Positions 8,952 through 18,369 are shown, counted from the first letter of the stretch. The stretch is DNA of 64,000 bases from CAIRTM01 sp963723235 (GCA_963723235.1 CAVRPV010000011.1:124001-188000); one strand, 5' to 3'. Translations and numbers: made by a program. The notes: generated by a model from the sequence alone, not told the origin.

Positions 8952-9020
8952 CCGGCCGCGCCCTGCCTGCTGTCCTGAATACGTTCAATCAGAGCCTGAA
9001 GCGCTGCATAAAACCCTCGG
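8777..9020. repeat. Imperfect tandem duplication (about 110-bp unit)
   Basis: GGCATGGTCGCGGTCG recurs at about 8776 and 8892. 'GCGCGCCCTGCCTGCTGTCCTGA' is also shared, at about 8822 and 8960 (only its first part is identical). The two copies differ mainly by single-base indels, and the first is much poorer as coding sequence. Confidence 0.7.
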
Positions 9021-9030
9021 GCTTTTTCAT
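8993..9030 (+). terminator. Terminator after the DUF2065 gene
   Basis: AGCCTGA (8993-8999) pairs with TCGGGCT (9017-9023), one wobble, followed by TTTTC. A similar hairpin follows the other DUF2065 copy at 40914. The bases from 9030 to 9335 hold no supported gene; a promoter for the CorA gene is probably there. Confidence 0.5.
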
Positions 9031-9335
9031 GAACCCTGTTGCGAAGGGTTGCTGCGGATGTCTTTTCCCTGCGCCCGGGCAGGGGGTTGTATACTATTTA
9101 GAATAATGTTCGCATAGCTATTGAAGTATGGACGAATGCAGAAGAGCATGCTATAGTCCGCCCCGCAGGCTGGCCCTGTTTTGCGTATGCTGCAATCCGG
9201 GCGCGAGATTTTACTTGTAACAACACACGCAACGCGAAATATTTTCCAGGGAAATAAGCACAGATAACGGATCTACGTAAGCCGACCGCGTGCAGCGGCG
9301 CCTGCCCTTTGCCTGGGGCGGAGAAAAGAGGAAAA

Positions 9336-10277
9336 ATGATGGATAATTACCGGATCGCAGAGAATCGACTTACCCTGATCACTCAGGGCGCAGGTCAGGT
9401 TTTAGTTGCAATTTCGCCTGATGATAACGAGAGAGCATTTCTTCAGGAGAAGTTTCTCATTGATGACTACGATCTGAGTTCCACCTTTGATCCGGATGAG
9501 GTTCCCCGGCTCGATCTGGACGATGGCCGGCTGCTTTTGATTTGCAAGCTGCCCCATAGCGCAACCATTTCCGAAGCTATTGAACTGGATGTCGGCGTGG
9601 TCGGATTGGCGCTTTTCCAGGATTGCCTTGCATTCGTGCGGGCAAGCGGCGGCTTGTCTTTCACGGACAGGGAATTTCGTAAAATCAACGATATCAAAGA
9701 TGTGATGCTGGCGTTTTTGCTTCGCACAGTTAGACATTTTGTCAGCCACCTGAAGGTAATCAAGCAGATCAGCTCCGAGTTGGAGAAAAAAATCACCGTA
9801 TCAATGGAGAACAAGCATCTTCTTCAAATGTTCAACCTCAGCGAAAGCCTTGTGTACTATGTTGACGCTATTGAGGCCAATGGGGCCGTGCTGGCAAAGC
9901 TGCGGAGCATATCCGCTCAGCTCGGGTTCCAGGAGCGCCATATTGAAATGCTTGAGGACATCATTCTGGAAAATACCCAGGCCGCGCGACAGGCCGCTAT
10001 CTACAGCTCGGTCCTCAGCGGCCTGATGGATGCGCGCGGCTCGATAGTAAACAACAACATGAACGTTTTGCTGAAGAACCTTACACTGATCAACACCGTG
10101 TTTCTGCCCCTGAACATCATCGCCAGCATCGGCGGCATGTCGGAGTGGACCATGATGACGAAAGGACTTCACTGGTGGCTTTCGTACAGCCTGTTCTCAC
10201 TGGGTTTGGTGGTCTTCGGCTTGGGCACATGGGTGTTCATGAAGAAGGTAATTGACCGAAAGCCCCAGGAGCCCTGA
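9336..10277 (+). CDS. CorA-like divalent cation channel with altered GMN motif
   Basis: A 313-residue protein with a cytoplasmic alpha/beta N-terminal domain, a long helical stretch (about residues 130-250) and two C-terminal membrane helices ('LINTVFLPLNIIASIGGMS' and 'SYSLFSLGLVVFGLGTWVF'). It ends in a basic tail (KKVIDRK), which fits the CorA fold. At the end of the first helix the family's signature Gly-Met-Asn reads Gly-Met-Ser, so selectivity for magnesium is uncertain. The ATG at 9336 follows AGAGGAAAA. A terminator follows the gene. Confidence 0.85.
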   Translation: MMDNYRIAENRLTLITQGAGQVLVAISPDDNERAFLQEKFLIDDYDLSSTFDPDEVPRLDLDDGRLLLICKLPHSATISEAIELDVGVVGLALFQDCLAFVRASGGLSFTDREFRKINDIKDVMLAFLLRTVRHFVSHLKVIKQISSELEKKITVSMENKHLLQMFNLSESLVYYVDAIEANGAVLAKLRSISAQLGFQERHIEMLEDIILENTQAARQAAIYSSVLSGLMDARGSIVNNNMNVLLKNLTLINTVFLPLNIIASIGGMSEWTMMTKGLHWWLSYSLFSLGLVVFGLGTWVFMKKVIDRKPQEP

Positions 10278-10329
10278 AGCGAATCCGCCGAAAGCATCCG
10301 CTGACCTCCGGGTGAGCCGCTTTATAAAG

Positions 10330-10360
10330 GGCTGCATCTGATAATCAAGTGCAGCCTTTT
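10330..10360 (+). terminator. Terminator after the CorA-like gene
   Basis: GGCTGCA (10330-10336) and TGCAGCC (10350-10356) form a 7-bp stem with a 13-nt loop, directly followed by TTTT. Confidence 0.7.
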
Positions 10361-10409
10361 GCTGGAAAATCATCAACATGCCGGGCTTGCATCAGACAGG
10401 AGAAAAGCA

Positions 10410-10787
10410 GTGACACCATCTTCAATGATAATAATCACGTCAGCGCTGGTGTTCTATTCCATCGGGGTGTGGTGTGAACGTTTCGCAGGCAGACTGAAAG
10501 CCTGGCATCTTGTTGCCTTCTGGCTGGGGCTCGTGTGCGATACATGGGGCACCGGAATGATGTTTGACATGGCCGGCGGGATGACGTTTGATGTCCACGG
10601 GCTGACAGGCGTGCTCGCCATCATCTTGATGTTGATACACGCAGTCTGGGCAAGCGTAGTCCTATTGAGAAAAGATGAGTACTGGATTAGGAGCTTCCAT
10701 AAGTTCAGCGTGGTCGTGTGGGTGATCTGGCTTGTTCCTTATTTCAGCCCGGTTTTCTTGGCAATTGGAAGGCAGGGGGCAGGGTAG
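10410..10787 (+). CDS. TIGR03987/HsmA-like four-helix membrane protein
   Basis: A 125-residue hydrophobic protein with about four membrane helices. 'ALVFYSIGVWCERFAGRLK', 'WHLVAFWLGLVCDTWGT' and 'HGLTGVLAIILMLIHAVWA' match the small conserved family known as TIGR03987. I choose the GTG at 10410 because AGGAGA lies seven bases upstream. The ATG at 10359 gives a non-conserved leader. Function unknown. Confidence 0.75.
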   Translation: MTPSSMIIITSALVFYSIGVWCERFAGRLKAWHLVAFWLGLVCDTWGTGMMFDMAGGMTFDVHGLTGVLAIILMLIHAVWASVVLLRKDEYWIRSFHKFSVVVWVIWLVPYFSPVFLAIGRQGAG

Positions 10788-11068
10788 CCTGGCGACCCGG
10801 TTCGCACTGTCATGCGCCTTCAACGATTTTGATTTCCTCCTCCGTCAGGCCATAAAGTTCCTACATCATGTTGTCATAGTCCGGCCTTTGCTTATATCTC
10901 TTCGTTTCATTCCCCTCAATTCAATAAAATTAAGCAAGGGCGATCTTCACTTGCTTATGTTGCCGGACAGCTGCGGCCTACGACTGCGCTCAGGACAGGC
11001 TTAATCCGGCCTGACAACTTAAGCGGCTACAACATTAATTTTTTTCATTTATAAGGTTGACCACCATG
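10788..11068. other. Intergenic region with REP-like remnants
   Basis: The stretch contains degraded GTCCGGCC/GCCGGAC motifs (around 10878 and 10961-11014, the latter with inserted 'CTGCGCTCAGGACAGG'), related to the GTAG-REP family of this window. No gene is supported. Confidence 0.45.
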
Positions 11069-12019
11069 TTACAGATCACGTCCTTTTTCTTGCGGTCTGC
11101 TTTCGGCAATGAGCAATGTTATCGCCACCAGGGCATTGTCAGCAAGGCGTTTTGTGCCATCATCACGGAGCAACAGGCTGTTCTTCTCCATAAACCAGAG
11201 GAACAATGCAGCAGCAATGCGCTTGTTCCCGTCGACAAAGCTGTGGTTTTTTACAAGAAAGTACAGCAGGTGCGCGGCCTTTTCCTCAAGGCCCGGATAT
11301 GCCTCTGTACGCCGCGCATGTCTGCATGACAGCACTCAGGGAGCCGGACAGACTATCGTCCTTTCCTTGCCGAACAACAAGGAAGCGCCGAATTTACCCC
11401 GCAAACGCTCTATCATGTCCACGGCTTCTTCATAGGTAATTGCCCTGACTTTGCCCTTGCGGGTCTTGCCTTGTTTTCAGCCGCTGATGATCATAATCGT
11501 CGAGCAGATCAAGCGCGTAGGAATAATCAGCCACAACATGTAAAAGAGCCCGGGCCTGGTCGGTGGTGACATCATAGCGGTCAAGCACCTGCTCGACGAG
11601 CTTCAAGGATTGCCGAAGCTCTTTCAGGCGGCGCTCGTTGACGGAATATCCCTTAACCAGATGATCTTTCATAATCTGCGTAGCCCAGATACGAAACTGA
11701 GTGCCCCGCTGGGATTTGACCCGGTAACCGACCGAAATGATAACGTCGAGATTGTAATAATCCACATCACGTTCAACCTGCCGCTTTCCCTCCAGTTTGA
11801 ACTATCCGGAATTTCCGGATAGTTCGATCACTTTGTAATTCCTTTTTCTTTATATATATTTTTGACATGCTCCGATATAGTCCGGCGGTCTTTATCAAAA
11901 AGCTCACTCATTTGAACCTGTGATAACCACACGGTTTCCTGCTCCAGCTTTACATCCAGAGCAGCCTTGCCGCCTTTTGCCTGATAAATAACTATTTCGC
12001 CTTTGTTTGCTTCTTTCAT
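11069..12019 (-). pseudogene. RhuM-Fic fusion protein, broken by several frameshifts
   Basis: Starting at the ATG at 12019, the minus strand encodes the RhuM N-terminal region (VWLSQVQMSELFDKDRRTI), then 'DYYNLDVIISVGYRVKSQRG' and 'FRIWATQIMKDHLVKGYS'. It continues, in a third frame, with a Fic/Doc domain having the core HSFVDGNKRIAAALF (HxFxxGNxR). The pieces lie in the order of the known RhuM/Fic-Doc fusion family (about 320 residues) but in different frames. At least three indels separate them, near 11350, 11460 and 11800. Fic domains transfer AMP or phosphate groups to target proteins and often act in toxin-antitoxin or virulence systems. No antitoxin gene is seen beside it. Confidence 0.8.
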
Positions 12020-12053
12020 ACAGCAACCCCATCCCAAAGCAGGTCCGTCAACT

Positions 12054-12082
12054 GCAGCCTGTGCAATTTTTGCACAGGCTGC
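12054..12082. other. Perfect 12-bp inverted repeat (hairpin)
   Basis: GCAGCCTGTGCA (12054-12065) and TGCACAGGCTGC (12071-12082) flank ATTTT. There is no T-run on either side, so it is not a typical terminator. It lies in the leader of the RhuM-Fic transcript and could act as an RNA hairpin or an operator. Confidence 0.55.
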
Positions 12083-12122
12083 CCGGGCTCCTATTCACCG
12101 CGTGAACATAAATCGCATAATA

Positions 12123-12146
12123 CTTACATAATTTGTAAGCATTATA
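12123..12146 (-). promoter_or_regulatory. -10 element and operator-like palindrome upstream of RhuM-Fic
   Basis: On the minus strand a consensus TATAAT (12146-12141) is followed at once by the inverted repeat CTTACA/TGTAAG (12123-12128, 12134-12139), which would overlap the transcription start. The -35 element is weak. Confidence 0.5.
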
Positions 12147-12180
12147 CACGCTAATTCATAATGCTAAACGCTATCAGAGG

Positions 12181-12199
12181 ATATCACAATTTGTGATAT
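12181..12199. promoter_or_regulatory. Operator-like palindrome ATATCACAA-T-TTGTGATAT
   Basis: A perfect 9-bp inverted repeat around a single central base, about 40 bases upstream of the -10 element of the RhuM-Fic gene. Its size and symmetry suit a dimeric repressor. No regulator gene is adjacent. Confidence 0.5.
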
Positions 12200-12228
12200 G
12201 TTCCTGATCTCACCGCAGTTCAGAGTTC

Positions 12229-12403
12229 GTAGGCCGGACTGAAATCCGCCGTAGCGGATATGTCCGGCACATTTTTTATTTAACACATTTGCCGGACACG
12301 CTCACGCTTTGTCCGGCCTACAATGCCATGGTTTAAAACCTGTCAAATTCGGCCAGTGAGCTTTTTAATGTAGGCCGGACTCACTTTGCTTTGTCCGGCC
12401 TGC
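12229..12403. repeat. GTAG-REP cluster (BIME-like module)
   Basis: GTAGGCCGGACTGAAATCC begins at 12229 and is followed by an inverted partner ending GTCCGGCCTAC at 12322. A linker, 'CAATGCCATGGTTTAAAACC' onward, leads to a further GTAGGCCGGAC at 12372. The same REP-linker-REP order recurs at 22262-22430 and 23055-23165. Confidence 0.8.
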
Positions 12404-12450
12404 AGCTGTTGACGACAAGACAGGCATCCGCAATGTTTTTTATGAACTTA

Positions 12451-13059
12451 CTATTTTTCTGCGGCCGGGATCAAGCCGTCTTTTGTCATGCGCTTGACCA
12501 TAACAGCGATAAAGTCCGAGATAAGGCGATCCTGCTTCGCCTGGTCTATCCAGGTGTCCGACAGCGCTGTCCAGGCCAGTTTCTCGGTCTTGATATCGTA
12601 GACATTGGTCTCGAGCCTCGCGACCTGCTCACTCACAATATAACCGGGATCTATCATGGACGAATACCCCATACCGTAATATCCGCCCCACCTGCCGTAG
12701 GACGGCGGATAGTAGGTATCGACCTTTTCTTTATTGATCAGGCGCGTAGCCAGCACGGCGTCCGCCCCCAGTGTGCGGATCTTTTCGGCAGCGCCCTTCT
12801 TGTCGTTCAGCTCTTCGAGCGTTATGACTTCGTAGCTTTTGATAACGCTCACACCATGAGCCGCAAGGCTCTGAGCGAAGGTATCCTCAAATGACCTGCG
12901 CATGGCGGGCTCTTTGGCGATACCGACCACCATCATTTTCTTGATCGTTCCCATCTCTACATTCGGGTCTTTCCAAACCTTCGTCAGCGTCGTGGTCGCG
13001 CAGGAAGCTGCGGCGAACATTAAAACCAGCGAAATTAAAAGCCAAAATCTGTTCTTCAT
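12451..13059 (-). CDS. Lipoprotein of unknown function
   Basis: A 202-residue protein whose signal peptide ends in a lipobox (AAAS-C at about residue 20). The mature part has 'TKVWKDP' and 'KKMMVVGIAKEPAMRRSFED', a pattern seen in periplasmic lipoproteins of the DUF4136/TolB-like kind, then a Tyr/Gly-rich stretch (about 115-135). The C-terminal part (LETNVYDIKTEKLAWTA) resembles lipoproteins that report on envelope components. The ATG at 13059 is preceded by GGAGACC. The molecular role is unknown. Confidence 0.75.
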   Translation of the reverse strand: MKNRFWLLISLVLMFAAASCATTTLTKVWKDPNVEMGTIKKMMVVGIAKEPAMRRSFEDTFAQSLAAHGVSVIKSYEVITLEELNDKKGAAEKIRTLGADAVLATRLINKEKVDTYYPPSYGRWGGYYGMGYSSMIDPGYIVSEQVARLETNVYDIKTEKLAWTALSDTWIDQAKQDRLISDFIAVMVKRMTKDGLIPAAEK

Positions 13060-13139
13060 AGTGGTCTCCTTTGTATTGTTGGTTTTTATTAAAACACGTC
13101 TGCCGGACAGCTCGCGCCTTGTCCAGCCTGCACCTGTTA

Positions 13140-13795
13140 TCACTGCATCAACGTCTTCAAGCCGCTTCTGAGTATTTCAACGCCAATACAGATAACAAAA
13201 AATGCTGCCATTTTAGATATTGCCAGTGCCGCAGCCGGCGAAAATTTATTGCGAATGTACTTCACGTTAACGTAGCAGAGATACACGAGCACGCACATGG
13301 CAATAATCGCGATCAGCCCGGCTATATGCGCGGAAAACGCGAACAGCGAATCATGCCCTGCATGCGCGCCGAAGGTAATGGCAACAGCCAGGCCACCGGG
13401 GCCGATAGTGATTGGAAACGTAAATGGGTAAAAACTTTTTTTCATCCGCGGAGGCATCGGTATCGTGCTCAGGATGGCCCTCGGTTTTTTTTGTGCTGTC
13501 GTCAGCGTTGAGCATCTGCCACCCCATGAGGGCAAGCACAAGGCCGCCCGATACCTGCACCACGGGGATTGTAATGCCAAAAAGTTTTAGAAACAAAACG
13601 CCGAACAGATAAAAAATCAATAAAAGAATAAAAGAGTTTGAAGGCTATCTTCAGCGAAATTTTTTTCCAGACATCCGGATGCACGTCCTTCGTCATTCCC
13701 GATAGAATCAGTGCGGTCCCGATCGGATTAACAACCGGGAACAACGCCATAAAAATAGTTGGAATGACTTTTAATGCGATCAGCAGCGTGGTCAT
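13140..13795 (-). CDS. MarC-family membrane protein (frameshifted)
   Basis: MTTLLIALKVIPTIFMALFPVVNPIGT begins at 13795 (shown here only to identify the first helix and the 'PVVNPIG' motif typical of MarC). 'VSGGLVLALMGWQMLN' and 'FTFPITIGPGGLAVAITFGAH' follow, in other frames. Breaks near 13640 and 13435 divide the six-helix protein into three pieces. MarC proteins are multi-pass inner-membrane proteins of uncertain transport function. A His/Asp/Glu-rich loop (about residues 115-135) precedes the fourth helix. Confidence 0.75.
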
Positions 13796-13895
13796 ACATG
13801 CACCTCTTTGACTATGAGTTTATTATCGGGCGTCGTGTCTAGTATATCAAAACATGCGGGCCGCCGTAACAAATTAAAATTCGTGGAATCGCGGT

Positions 13896-13995
13896 TCTTG
13901 TCGCCGGCACATGCTGACCAGCTCTGAACAAAATCTCAGGGTATCCATTTTTTTGAAATATACCCCACACGCTGCCGCAGGACCGCCCGTGGGGC
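13896..13995 (-). pseudogene. Decayed fragment of the outer-membrane protein gene at 35507
   Basis: About 100 bases align, at roughly three quarters identity by eye, to 35820-35905. Both copies read 'AAAAATGGATAC' and end in 'GCCGGCGACAA'. No open frame remains. It marks a former paralogue on the same strand. The rest of 13796-14296 contains no supported gene. Confidence 0.6.
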
Positions 13996-14296
13996 GGCGA
14001 AAACGATTGCAAGGGCAAGCATACGCGTAGCTTTGATCCCGGGGCTCATCCATCGTGGTAGCAGTCGCAAGAATTTGATTCGATCAATTGAGAGTATAAA
14101 ATGATGGAGGTTGTGTGTCAATAAGCTCTGTTGTACAATGTCGCAATGGTGATAGCAATTGCGGCCTCGTAAAACGAATGTTGCCATGGGGCCTCAAGGG
14201 TAGATTGCTGAGAAACGTTGATTAATAATGCGCTGCACAGGATGTAAAGCCTTGTTTCTTAATATCTCACCGGAAAGAAAAGGGAGGAAAGAGAGA

Positions 14297-14544
14297 ATGA
14301 CAGTTACAACTCGTTTTTCGCTATGTCTGGTAATACTGCTTTGCTCGCTCCTATGCGGCTGCGGCCCGTTTGTCGTAACAGAAACAGGATATGATGCTGA
14401 CGGTGAAGTCGGTTCCGAGACGGTGAGTATAACGACGGCCCGGCTCCCCGGGTTTTGTCGGAAAGCGGAGATGTGCCCGACAGCGCAATCAACAATTCGG
14501 GAATTGCTGAACAGGATGACACTGTCGGGATGCCCGATGAATAA
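14297..14544 (+). CDS. Small lipoprotein, probably frameshifted
   Basis: The ATG at 14297 follows GGGAGGAAAGAG. A signal peptide ends in a lipobox (LLCG-C at about residue 17). After 'VTETGYDADGEVGSETVSIT' the present frame gives a basic, unlikely tail. Shifting by one base near 14445 gives 'LSESGDVPDSAINNSGIAEQ' and a stop at 14544, a more natural acidic ending. No family is recognised. Confidence 0.55.
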
Positions 14545-14559
14545 CGCTACGGTGCTTCT

Positions 14560-15213
14560 TTATTCAGGGAAAACGATATCCAGATAGTTGAGCATCTCGT
14601 CTTTGTGCTGCTCCAGGCAGGCAGCAAAAACGCAGCCCTGCTCATAGGGGCACGGGGCAAGAGTGTGATGTCCCGCATATACGGTTCCCTGTCCGCCGCC
14701 TTCACGGTCGCGAATCAGCAGAAGCATCCTGCCCGCGCAGCTTTTGGGGCCCGCAGGTGCTTCGCCGGAGTGTATGGTAAATACATACGTTTTCTCATCA
14801 GCGGCGTATGGAGCCCACGCGAAACCACCCGGAAGCGCCATGCCGTCTTCAGGGATCAGGCTTGTTTCAGATCCGCCGGCAGGATCGTAGCATGTCAGGT
14901 GGAATTCGACAGTGTAACGTGATTGCTCAGGGTCAGGCATGTAGGTATATCCGTACTGCTGCATCTGAGCTATGCCCGCTCTCTCAAGTTCGACTATACC
15001 TATATCGCTACCCTTCACCCATTCCCCGCCGGCAATCTTGAAATTTGTTATGCGCAGGTTAAATGTGGCTTTCTGCGCATTAAAATTATCAATATCTTGG
15101 GTTACAACAGCAGGATTATTGGCGGGGTCACTGCTCGCAAGCCTGGCTTTTGATCCTGTGCAGGCACCACATACCAGAGCAGACAACGCAACTGCAATCA
15201 GTAGATTCTTCAT
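14560..15213 (-). CDS. Lipoprotein of unknown family
   Basis: A 217-residue protein whose signal peptide ends ALVCGA-C (about residue 18). The mature domain has two strand-rich halves with four conserved-looking cysteines (TCYDP, KSCAG, APCPYEQGC). The frame is intact. It faces the small lipoprotein gene upstream on the plus strand; the two reading frames end 16 bases apart. I do not recognise the family. Confidence 0.65.
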   Translation of the reverse strand: MKNLLIAVALSALVCGACTGSKARLASSDPANNPAVVTQDIDNFNAQKATFNLRITNFKIAGGEWVKGSDIGIVELERAGIAQMQQYGYTYMPDPEQSRYTVEFHLTCYDPAGGSETSLIPEDGMALPGGFAWAPYAADEKTYVFTIHSGEAPAGPKSCAGRMLLLIRDREGGGQGTVYAGHHTLAPCPYEQGCVFAACLEQHKDEMLNYLDIVFPE

Positions 15214-15659
15214 GGTGGCGGTTTCTCCAATCTTAATTAATTGTATTCGGGGTTTAGCATGGTTGCCCTGTCAGAGCGGCTATGCACGCCGGTATTCCTG
15301 TATCTTTGTATCTTCGGCATTGTGCCCGACACGTTGCGCCCATGACTTCGCTCAGGGCATGTTTTGTCCGGCCTGAGATGCCCTGATTTTAGAGCATTTA
15401 ACTCAATCATGTAGCCGATTTGTCATTTCGAATCCGCCAGAGCCGAGATGAGTCCGAAGGTTGCGCCGGGCGCATCAATCTTTTAAGATTTCTCCCTTTG
15501 GTCGAGATGACAGTAAAAGAAACAGGTCACAGAAAAAAGTTACATGCGCTAGTCCCTGCTAACGCAATCAGTTTATAATGAAATAACATGCTGCGTCAAA
15601 CAACGATTTTAAACTGTTGCTACATTGAGCCCGAAAATAAATGTTTTTTAATCGTTCTG
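15214..15659. other. Intergenic region with two kinds of repeat
   Basis: A REP remnant (GCCCGACACG ... TTTTGTCCGGCCTGA) lies at about 15328-15376. 'TGTCATTTCG' near 15421 and 'GGTCGAGATGACAG' near 15500-15513 bound a second palindromic repeat of the common TGTCATT type, with an internal TTTTAAGATTTCTCC. No gene is seen. Confidence 0.5.
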
Positions 15660-15693
15660 CAAAAATACGGGCCGCCTCTTGCGAAGCGGCCCG
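15660..15693 (-). terminator. Terminator of sulfatase A
   Basis: CGGGCCGC/GCGGCCCG (15668-15675, 15686-15693) forms an 8-bp GC stem. On the minus strand it is followed by TATTTTT, 24 bases beyond the stop codon. Confidence 0.75.
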
Positions 15694-15716
15694 CGTGGGT
15701 TCATGAATGAAACAAC

Positions 15717-18237
15717 TTATTTCGCGTCGCCGGCTTTCTGCATGCCTTCTTCGAGCTTCTTGATGTCCTCGGGCGACAGCTTCGGCCGGTCAACCTTGAT
15801 CGTCAGCTTGTTGAGCTTGCGCGGTCAGGGTGAACGGCGGCTGGTAGTCCGCGTCGTTCACGCCGGTCAGGGTGTCGGAGCCGATGTCGAAGCTCTCGTC
15901 CCATTGCAGGATCATCGGCAGCGTGTGCGGCATCTTATGGTTTGGACTGCCTTGCCGTCCACCTTGAGCGTGCCGGTGCCGGGCCGGCCGAGGCCGCTCA
16001 TGTTGTTGAAGGCGAGCGTGCCCAGCGCCAAGGCCGTCATACTTGAAGTCGAACTCGATCGTGTGCTTGCCGGGCGTGAGCGCTTCGGGGCCTTCCCACT
16101 TGATGCGCTTCAGGTCGATCAGGTTCCAGAGAAACACCGGCTTGCCCTTGAGCAGGTAGAAGCCGTAGCCGGCAAACCGGCCGCCCGAGGTCAGGATCAT
16201 GCCTTCGGCGCCGCCTTCCGGGACGTCGATGTCCGCCGTGATGGTGTACGAAGCTGTTGAGCAGCAACGGCGAATCGCCCTGCGGCAGGCCGACCATGGG
16301 CCTGGTGTACACGAACTCGGTGCGGCCGGCGGTGATGTTCGGGCGCGGGGCCACGATGCGGGCCGCCACCGAGGCGTCCAGCGGGAAGACCTGATACTTC
16401 TTCGCTTCCTCGATGAACATCTTCTTCATCTCCTTCACTTTGTCCGGATACTTGTCGGCGAGGTTCTGGGACTGGCTGAAGTCCTTGTTCAGGTCGTAGA
16501 GTTCGAGCACCTGGTTGTTGAGCGGGTCGGGATTGGCTGCGCCGAAGGCCTCCCACGGCGCGCGGTTGACCTTGGTGCTCAGCAGCCAGCCTTCGTGATA
16601 CAGGGCCCACTGGCCCATCATCTCGAAATACTGGGTCTTGTGCCGGGACGGCTCCTTGGCGTTCTTTTTGTCAAACGTGTAGGCGAAGCTCGTGCCCTCG
16701 ATCGGCGCCTGCTTGATGCCGTCCACGTATTCGGGTGCGGGGATGCCGCAGACCTCGAGGATGGTCGGCACGATATCAATGACGTGGCATGAACTGCTCG
16801 CGCAGGCCGCCCTTGTCCTTGATGTGGCCCGGCCAGGAGACGCCATGCCTTGGCGGATGCCGCCGAGCTTCGAGGCGTTTTGCTTGAACCAGGTGAAGGG
16901 CGTATCAAAGGCCCAGGACCAGCCCGCCGACATGTGGTTGTAGGTCTGCTCCGTGCCCCAGACGTCATACCATTTCATCTGCTCGGCGACGGGCACATGT
17001 CGACGCCGTTGAAGAACGCGACTTCGTTGGGCGTGCCCAGCGGGCCGCCCTCGGCGCTGGTGCCGTTGTCGCCGTTGATGTAGATGATGAGCGTGTTGTC
17101 GAGCTTGCCCATGTCCTCAATGGCCTGGATCACGCGGCCGATTTCGTGGTCGTTGTAGGCCGCATAGGCGGCGAAGATTTCCACCTGCCTGATGAAGAGC
17201 TTCTTCTCCTCGGGCGTGCAGTCATCCCAGTTCTTGATGACATTCGTCGGCCAGGGCTCCAGCTTGGTGTCCGGCGGGATCACGCCGAGGCGCTTCTGAT
17301 TCTCAAAAATCTGCTCGCGCAGCTTGTTCCAGCCGTCGTCGAAGAGGTGCATGGCGTGAATCTTGTCCACCCATTCCTTGGTCGGATGATGCGGCGCGTG
17401 CGTGGCGCCGGGAACGTAGTAGATGAAAAATGGCTTGTCCGGGTGCGATCTGGTGGACTGCGGTTCAGGTAGTCGATGGCGTCGTCGGCCATGCCGGTAA
17501 CCAGGTTCCAGCCCGGCTTGCCCTCGAAGGGATAGATCTGCGTGGTGTTGCGGAACAGGTTCGGCTGCCACTGGTTGGCGTCGCCGCCGACGAACCCGTA
17601 GAAATACTCAAAGCCCATGCCGATGGGCCATTGATCGAACGGCCCGACCTGGCTGGCCGCAAAAGCCGGCGTGTTGTGGTCCTTGCCGAACCACGAGGTG
17701 GCGTAGCCGTTGTCCAGCAGGATGCGGCCGATGGTGGCCTTGTCCTTGGCGATGATGCTGTTGTAGCCCGGAAAGCCGGTGGACTGCTCGGAGATCACGC
17801 CGAAGCCGGCCGAGTGATGGTTGCGGCCGGTGATCAGCGCGGCGCGCGTCGGCGAGCAGAGCGCGGTGGAGTGGATGTTGTTGTAGCGCAGGCCGGTCTT
17901 GGCGATGCGGTCCATCGCCGGCGTCGGGATGACGCCGCCAAAGGTGCTCGGGCACGCCGAAGCCGGCGTCATCGGTCATGATGAGCAGGACGTTGGGCGC
18001 GCCCTTGGGCGGCACGATGCGCGGCGCCCACCAGGCTTTCGACTGCAGGGCGCCGTCCTTGATCACGCCGCCGAATTTCGGATCGGGCGCGGGGAGCTGT
18101 TTGCCGTCGATGGTGGTGGTCGCGGCGGGCGAACCGGGCGTGCCGGTGATCTGCTGGGCCATGCGCGATACCCGGCGCTGTCAGAACGGCCGTGCCCAGG
18201 ACACCGTACAGGAGATTATTCTTTGCTGCGTTTTCAT
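15717..18237 (-). CDS. Sulfatase A: large exported arylsulfatase, Cys-type (several frameshifts)
   Basis: The full extent codes for about 835 residues. A frameshifted signal peptide (MKTQQR, then NNLLYGVLGTAVL) is followed by 'AQQITGTPGSP' and the sulfatase core. Core landmarks are LLIMTDDAGFG (metal-binding Asp pair), ALCSPTRAALITGR (Cys to be converted to formylglycine), GKDHNTP, THAPHHP and INGDNGTSAEGG. A C-terminal beta-rich extension ('GGRFAGYGFYLLKGKPVFLW', 'HTIEFDFKYDGLG', 'DESFDIGSDTLTG') is typical of this large periplasmic type. About eight single-base breaks interrupt it. It should hydrolyse sulfate esters in the periplasm after activation by a radical-SAM enzyme. It is visibly richer in GC than nearby lipoprotein genes and is paralogous to sulfatase B. 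Confidence 0.9.
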
Positions 18238-18285
18238 GTTTTCCCCTTTCTGATCGGGTTGGTATTAAATCACCTGCTTATAGTT

Positions 18286-18369
18286 GTAGGCCGGACTAAA
18301 TCCGCAGCTGACGATCCGGCGATCTGTTGTCAATCTTTTGCCGGACACGCTCCGCTTTGTCCGGCCTAC
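18286..18369. repeat. GTAG-REP pair
   Basis: GTAGGCCGGACTAAATCCGC (18286) and, inverted, GCCGGACACGC...GTCCGGCCTAC ending at 18369. It lies just upstream of the sulfatase A start. Confidence 0.8.
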
